Shown piece by piece: positions 59,577 to 64,000 of a stretch of DNA of 64,000 nt; the stretch's first letter is position 1; every line of letters starts with the position of its first letter. The translations under genes and the position numbers were made by a program. Source of the DNA: Brachionus manjavacas (taxonomy: Eukaryota; Rotifera; Eurotatoria; Ploima; Brachionidae); NCBI GenBank assembly GCA_019054805.1, contig JAHQIY010000005.1, positions 1,099,501 to 1,163,500 on the forward strand. The letters are read 5' to 3'. The notes under the pieces are model-generated. The model was given only the letters and a program-made list of their open reading frames with translations. It ran no database searches and had not been told where the DNA came from.

Positions 59577-59765
59577 AGAGCCCTTCAATGAAAACTTCAA
59601 GGGCGACGTAAGGTAGGACGACCAGCAGTAACATGGCGGTCAACAATCACGAAAGAGCTCATCGAAATGGGAATGACATGGGGAGAAGCACGGGTAAAGG
59701 CAAAAGATCGACTTGAGTGGAAATCAAAAGTAATGACCCTATGCTCCACAAGGAGTGAATAAGGA
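59577..59765 (+). pseudogene. LINE ORF2 C-terminal end
   Basis: The plus strand reads RRKVGRPAVTWRSTITKELI, then EMGMTWGEARVKAKDRLEWK, then LCSTRSE and a stop at about 59760, followed by an A-rich tail. This is the extreme C-terminus of an endonuclease/RT LINE (GRPxxTWRR..EL...G.TW.EA...A.DR..W). It begins right at the terminus of the hAT-like element, which therefore inserted into, or abuts, this LINE copy. Confidence 0.75.
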
Positions 59766-60423
59766 AAAAAAAATTGATTAATTGAAAAAATGCATATAGA
59801 TTTTTACTCTTATTATCCTGAGCACTTGTGAATTATTTTTTTTATATTATCTTGCATGATTGAATTATTTTTCATCTACTTCGATTACTAAACATAACTG
59901 GTTCATTTAACCTTTAATCATTATTAAAAAAAAAAAAGAAAACATTTTATTAAATTTTTTTAAACCTGTAATACTGAAATTTAAGAATTACTTGTTTTTC
60001 AAAATTTTAAGATCTCATTATTTTCAAAAAAGTTGCCAATTTCTCGCATTAATTAAAAAAAATTAGCATGAAAATAAAATTTTTACACCTAAAATTTTAA
60101 ATGATTTTTATTTTAAAAATGTAGAATAATAAAGTTACATTTGAGTTTAAGTATTTAATCAAATCTTTATTAAAATTGACTAAAATTAATCAAAATTTTG
60201 GTTGTATTCTTTTCTAAAGACATATTTTTAGTTTTATTTAAAATAGCACAGCAATATAGAAGTATTCAAAATTTAAATTATCATATTTTTTATTTTAGTT
60301 CGTCATCTATTATCAAAAATGATGATGAAACCAAATTCGATTGGCTTTTATCGAATGTTTCATCTTAATTTTTTTACTTTATCCGTCTAAATTGGTTCAT
60401 TTTATATTTCCTAACTCTTTAAG
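59766..60423. other. Intergenic region upstream of the MCFD2-like gene
   Basis: No coding sequence; presumed promoter side of the gene starting at 60424. Confidence 0.4.
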
Positions 60424-60968
60424 ATGTACACCTATTTGTTTTTGCTTGTAGTTTCTTGTTTTTTTGTGGTCAATTGTCACCAAAACCATCATCAAGACCA
60501 AAAAGTCTTCCAGCAAAACGGTCAACATCATCAAGCAGGTCAGCATCATGAAGCTGGACAACATCATCAAAACTCAATGATGGACAATATAAATAAAGAG
60601 CATGTTTTGGAGCATTTAGATGGTGTTATAAATAAACCCAAGGATCAGATGACAATTGACGAGCAGAATTTTTATTATTTTAAATTACATGACTATGATA
60701 ACAATAACATGCTTGACGGTCTAGAGCTTGTGAGTGCATTTGCTCACAGCGATGGTATTTTGAACTAAATTTTAATTTCCTTCACGTTTATATTATAAAT
60801 TAAGAGCATACTACAAACCCAACTGAAGATTCAAATCAAAATAAACCTATGCCAAGAATAAGTGATAATGAATTAATGAAATTAATCGATGGAATAATGA
60901 AAGATGAAGATAAAAATACGGATGGTTATATAACATATCAAGAATTTTTACATGCTATCAAGGGCTAA
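60424..60968 (+). CDS. MCFD2: MCFD2-like secreted EF-hand protein, two exons
   Basis: CDS join(60424..60754, 60805..60968), 164 residues, 50-bp GT..AG intron in phase 1. Without splicing the frame stops soon after the donor. Residues 1-18 are a signal peptide (YLFLLVVSCFFVVNC). Residues 19-50 are Gln/His-rich with repeated GQHHxA units. Two EF-hand loops follow: DYDNNNMLDGLE (90-101) in exon 1 and DKNTDGYITYQE (146-157) in exon 2. Layout, FKLHDYDNNNMLDGLEL and the LIDGIMKDEDKN segment match MCFD2. MCFD2 forms the Ca-dependent cargo receptor complex with LMAN1/ERGIC-53 for ER-to-Golgi transport of secreted glycoproteins. The His/Gln-rich linker is unusual. An AATAAA lies just after the stop. 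Confidence 0.88.
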
Positions 60969-61931
60969 TTTATAAATAAAGTTTAATGTTTAAATCTCAT
61001 GGAATAAAAATTTTTAGTTGCCTATTCAATTTTATTTTAAATAAAGTTCTTGTGAAAATGGAAGTATATTTTAAATATTGTTTTTTTTTAAAGTTTCTTT
61101 TAGATTCGTTCGAATCATGTGAACATGCTTCATTTCAAAAATTCAAATTTTATTTGAGCTTTTATATTAATTTTTTAATTAAATTATTTACTGTAATATA
61201 ATTATTTTTAAAATCAAAATTTATTGCTAGACAAAGACCTTCTTGGTCATGTTAAAATAAAGTTTATCCATGTGATCCAGTGTTCACAAAAAATGTGATC
61301 CCGTGACCAAAATGTGATGATTGAAAATGACCAAAAAAATTAAAACAGGAAATATTTTTTTGTGAAAAAAAAGTTTTCAATTGAATAAAATATCTTTATT
61401 TAATTTTAGTCTTTAAAAATGAAATATTTTCAATCCCGATTTTTTAATAAAGCTTAAATTTTATTAAAAGTCTTAAAAAAGGAACATTTTATTGCAATTT
61501 TAAAAAAATATAACAAAACAAAAACAACTCGATAAACGAAAAAAACGACTCCATTGTATAATTGCTAACTTAATTTATTTTCTTTCTTTCCTGAACTGAT
61601 CAATACTTAAAAATAACGCAACTGTCATTGCTTTTCCTTTTTATTTTCTTATATATTGTATTTTAACTTTTTTTCCTTTTATCTTATTTTACTTTAATTT
61701 TTTTTTATTTTTTCAATCAAAATATCAAAGATTCACTGCGTGACACTAAAGAAATTGAACAAAAAATAATAAAAACAGTAGGCATGGAAAATAGAATAAA
61801 CGGTCAAATGCTTACAACAGCAGACCGCCCGCCCGAAGAGGATGTTACAGCAAATACTTAAGAAACTGTTGAAATAGTCCGAAAAAGTTCTGATTGAACC
61901 AACAAATAATGTTGAGGATATTAGCTCAAGT
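60969..61931. other. Intergenic region after the MCFD2-like gene
   Basis: Includes the likely polyadenylation signal AATAAAG near 60976. A short plus-strand patch at about 61733-61868 could encode ENRINGQMLTTADRPPEEDV, but it is too short to support a gene. Confidence 0.35.
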
Positions 61932-62926
61932 AACGGGTGGCTAAAGATGGTTGCCTTAAAATTCATTTATAAAAAAAATGGTGAACGGATAGTGAAATTT
62001 TGTGAAATTTCTTTTCAAATTAGTTCACTCTGGCCTACTAATTGACCCCTACCTGTGACCTAGGTTATCCTCATAAGACACGATGTAAAAGTTGCGAGTT
62101 TAATATATCATTTTGTAGAAAATTTTTTTATGATTAAAATGAGCTATTGATTGTTTTTTTTCGTCTAGTTTCCGAGAAGATACAATCAAATAACACCAAA
62201 AAATGACCATTTTTATAAAATCTAAAAAACTTGGGCGTTTTATGCTTTTATCGAAAAACTTTTAATTTATTTAAGTCATTATCTTAAACATATATAATTG
62301 AATTTAAGCTTTTAAATAAATAGCTTTATAAAATAAAATCTTTTTTTTTAGTTTTGATTTTCAATATTATTTAAGCTTTAGTGCTAAATATCATTAAGTT
62401 GAAAATTTCCGAGAGAACAAGAGGAAGTTACTGTATAAAATACTTGAATTGAAGCTTAAAAATCATCCTTTATTTTGATATAAATTATGTGATAGTGGCC
62501 TTGAAAGAAATCTTTCTTTAAAGAAAGAAATCTAAGAAAAAGAATAAAAAGTGTTGAAGAAGATAAAAAATCCAAACAAGAAAACAATTTATAACAAATT
62601 TTAAAGTGTACAATAAAATTAAAAAAAGGATTCTTATTTTCTTAGATTTCTGTCTTTATTTTTTAGGACAAGGCCACTATCACATATTTTATATCATATT
62701 TTATATTAAAAAGGATAATTTTTAAGCTTTTAATTCAAGTCGCAGGTAGGGGTCAATTAGTAGGCCAGAGTGAACTAATTTTGAAAAGAAAGTTTTATAA
62801 AAATATCAATTTCAGAAACTAGAGAAAAAAAGCAGTAAACCCTCAAAAATTTCACTATTACATCTCTGTCCGTTCACCATTTTTTATATAAATGAATTTT
62901 AAGACAACCATTTTTGGCCACCCGTT
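61932..62926. mobile_element. 1-kb foldback element with arms beginning AACGGGTGGC
   Basis: Outer arms 61932-62062 and 62743-62926 are mirror images: AACGGGTGGCTAAAGATGGT, ATGGTGAACGGA, TTAGTTCACTCTGGCCTACT and AATTGACCCCTACCTG on the left, complements on the right. A second inner mirror pair (about 62443-62500 and 62655-62740: AAGCTTAAAAATCATCCTTT, GTGATAGTGGCCTTG) follows. Most of the element is thus one long, interrupted palindrome. No coding sequence. Confidence 0.75.
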
Positions 62927-63032
62927 CTTCATGATGATTTTTAACCATTGTTTCAGCAAATAATGAAGATATTGAATCGACTGTAAATAGAAAAATAGAG
63001 GTAGATCGTCTTGTGTCAATATTATAACTTAT

Positions 63033-63077
63033 CCTAAGCAATACCCAGTATACTTCCTACTGGGTATTGCTTAGGAT
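63033..63077. repeat. Perfect 18-bp hairpin at the LINE edge
   Basis: CCTAAGCAATACCCAGTA and TACTGGGTATTGCTTAGG are exact complements separated by TACTTCC. The right arm is part of the LINE reading frame (encoding part of the segment before YYNSSLAVL). The left arm lies outside it and looks like an inverted copy made at the 5' truncation point. Confidence 0.7.
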
Positions 63078-64000
63078 TTATTATAACTCATCCCTAGCTG
63101 TTTTATCTATTCCAAATAATCTAACAACAAAACCCTTCAAAATTGAAACTGGTGTAAAACAAGGAGCTATTTTATGTTCATTTCTTTTTAACATATATAT
63201 TAATGATCTTATAATAGAATGCCTTAACAATGAACTTGGAGCTCTTTATAAAAATCTTAATGTTTCTATTATTGTATACGCAGATGATATAATCTTAATA
63301 AGCCCAGTTGACTCCCATCTACAAATGCTTTTGGATATTTGTGGGACTTATGGGAATAAATGGAGAATAAAATTTAACCCTAATAAAACAAAAGTTGTTA
63401 ACTTTTGCATTCAATTATTTAAGTCGGTATTTCACCTTAATGGATCCGAACTTAAAGAAGCAAATCAGTTAGAATACTTAGGATTCATTATATATTCTAA
63501 TCTTGACTTTAACACACAGGCAGTTATTAATTTTAAAAAAGTTCAGAGCAGCTTTTTTTGAACTTCGTATCTTCTGCCTAAAAATAGTCCTTCCTCTTCA
63601 CCTAAATTCAAATCATTTATATACAAAACATATTGCTTATCTAAATTCACATATGGTCTTGAGGCTTTCACTCTTAATTCGACCACAAAGGATTCAATAA
63701 ATAAATTACAAAACAACTTAATTAGACAAATGTTTGGTTTAAAAGCCTATTGTCACATATCACGAGTCTTAAAAGTACTGAAAGTTTTCATCTTTGATGA
63801 ACTTTATCTATTTTCAAAACTAACTTTTATTGATACAATTAAATATAATTATCTATCATCACAATTTTTAAAATATATGCTTAATGAATACAAACCAACT
63901 TAAATTACAGTAAATACAAACCAACTTAAAGAAAATCTTAAGATTAATCTGATTTCTAATGATGGTATATCTGATTCAATTTGGTTATGTCTATGCAATT
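63060..64000 (+). pseudogene. 5'-truncated LINE reverse transcriptase, runs off window
   Basis: The plus frame from about 63062 encodes IYYNSSLAVLSIPNN, then TGVKQGAILCSFLFNIYIND, the active site IIVYADDIIL, KWRIKFNPNKTKVVNF and QLEYLGFIIYSNLDFN. After a frameshift near 63550 it continues (KLQNNLIRQMFGLKAYCHIS, KVFIFDELYLFSKLTFID) with at least one stop near 63903. The catalytic YADD box is intact, but the protein is truncated at its N-terminus and broken later. Related to the relic at 18604-19080. Confidence 0.8.

Noticed and set aside
61733-61966. Minus-strand 77-codon hydrophobic ORF
   Set aside because: Overlaps the start of a foldback element arm and shows no conserved feature; no signal for splicing.

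Overview
This window is strongly AT-rich eukaryotic nuclear DNA. It carries spliced genes with very short introns (about 50-68 bp, GT..AG) beside a few kilobase-scale introns packed with repeats. The recognisable host genes are animal ones: Pellino, the TFIID subunit TAF3, the DEAD-box helicase DDX55, YIPF3, an MCFD2-like EF-hand protein, a GT31 glycosyltransferase and CBM14/peritrophin-like secreted proteins. Gene content, tiny introns, AT bias and repeat mix would fit a small invertebrate such as a monogonont rotifer. The species cannot be fixed from sequence alone.

Layout. 1-6.2 kb holds only mobile DNA: two inverted-repeat elements, a FLYWCH/MULE N-terminal relic, a CR1/jockey-like reverse transcriptase relic, and an element with CAACACAA motifs at its ends around a Ser-rich ORF. 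6.27-9.05 kb is DDX55 (minus, three exons). 9.7-12.8 kb holds a Tc1/mariner relic, a tiny LTR retroelement (PBS and PPT about 0.2 kb apart) abutting an intron-poor VAV-like fragment, and an internally deleted MULE with a SWIM motif. 14.8-16.1 kb has a small membrane ORF and YIPF3 (plus). 16.9-18.6 and 22.4-24.5 kb are two copies of one duplicated segment, each with a CBM14 gene (minus). Between them lie a LINE relic and two LTR-retrotransposon 3' ends. A single-exon GT31 gene follows at 24.7-25.7 kb.

TAF3 (minus) occupies 28.2-33.7 kb: a histone-fold exon and a long exon ending in a PHD finger, separated by a 2.2 kb transposon-filled intron. 34.4-40.6 kb is a nest of relics (a pogo/Tigger-like element with a LINE fragment inside, other Tc1 relics, a second LINE, foldback elements). 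Pellino (minus) spans 41.0-45.3 kb. 45.6-54.5 kb is essentially non-coding, with inverted repeats and a near-identical 0.5 kb repeat that also occurs inside the Pellino intron. 54.5-59.8 kb has a decayed hAT transposase and related ends, then the 3' end of a LINE. MCFD2-like lies at 60.4-61.0 kb. A 1 kb foldback element and a LINE running off the right edge close the window.

Host functions are unrelated housekeeping, signalling and secretory roles (60S ribosome biogenesis, transcription initiation, innate-immune ubiquitin signalling, ER/Golgi traffic, extracellular chitin binding), with no sign of a shared operon or pathway. I found no convincing new multi-gene system. The most informative novelties are the transposon nesting, the VAV fragment joined to a miniature LTR element, the dated duplication of the peritrophin gene, and GC-rich hairpins shared by otherwise different elements.
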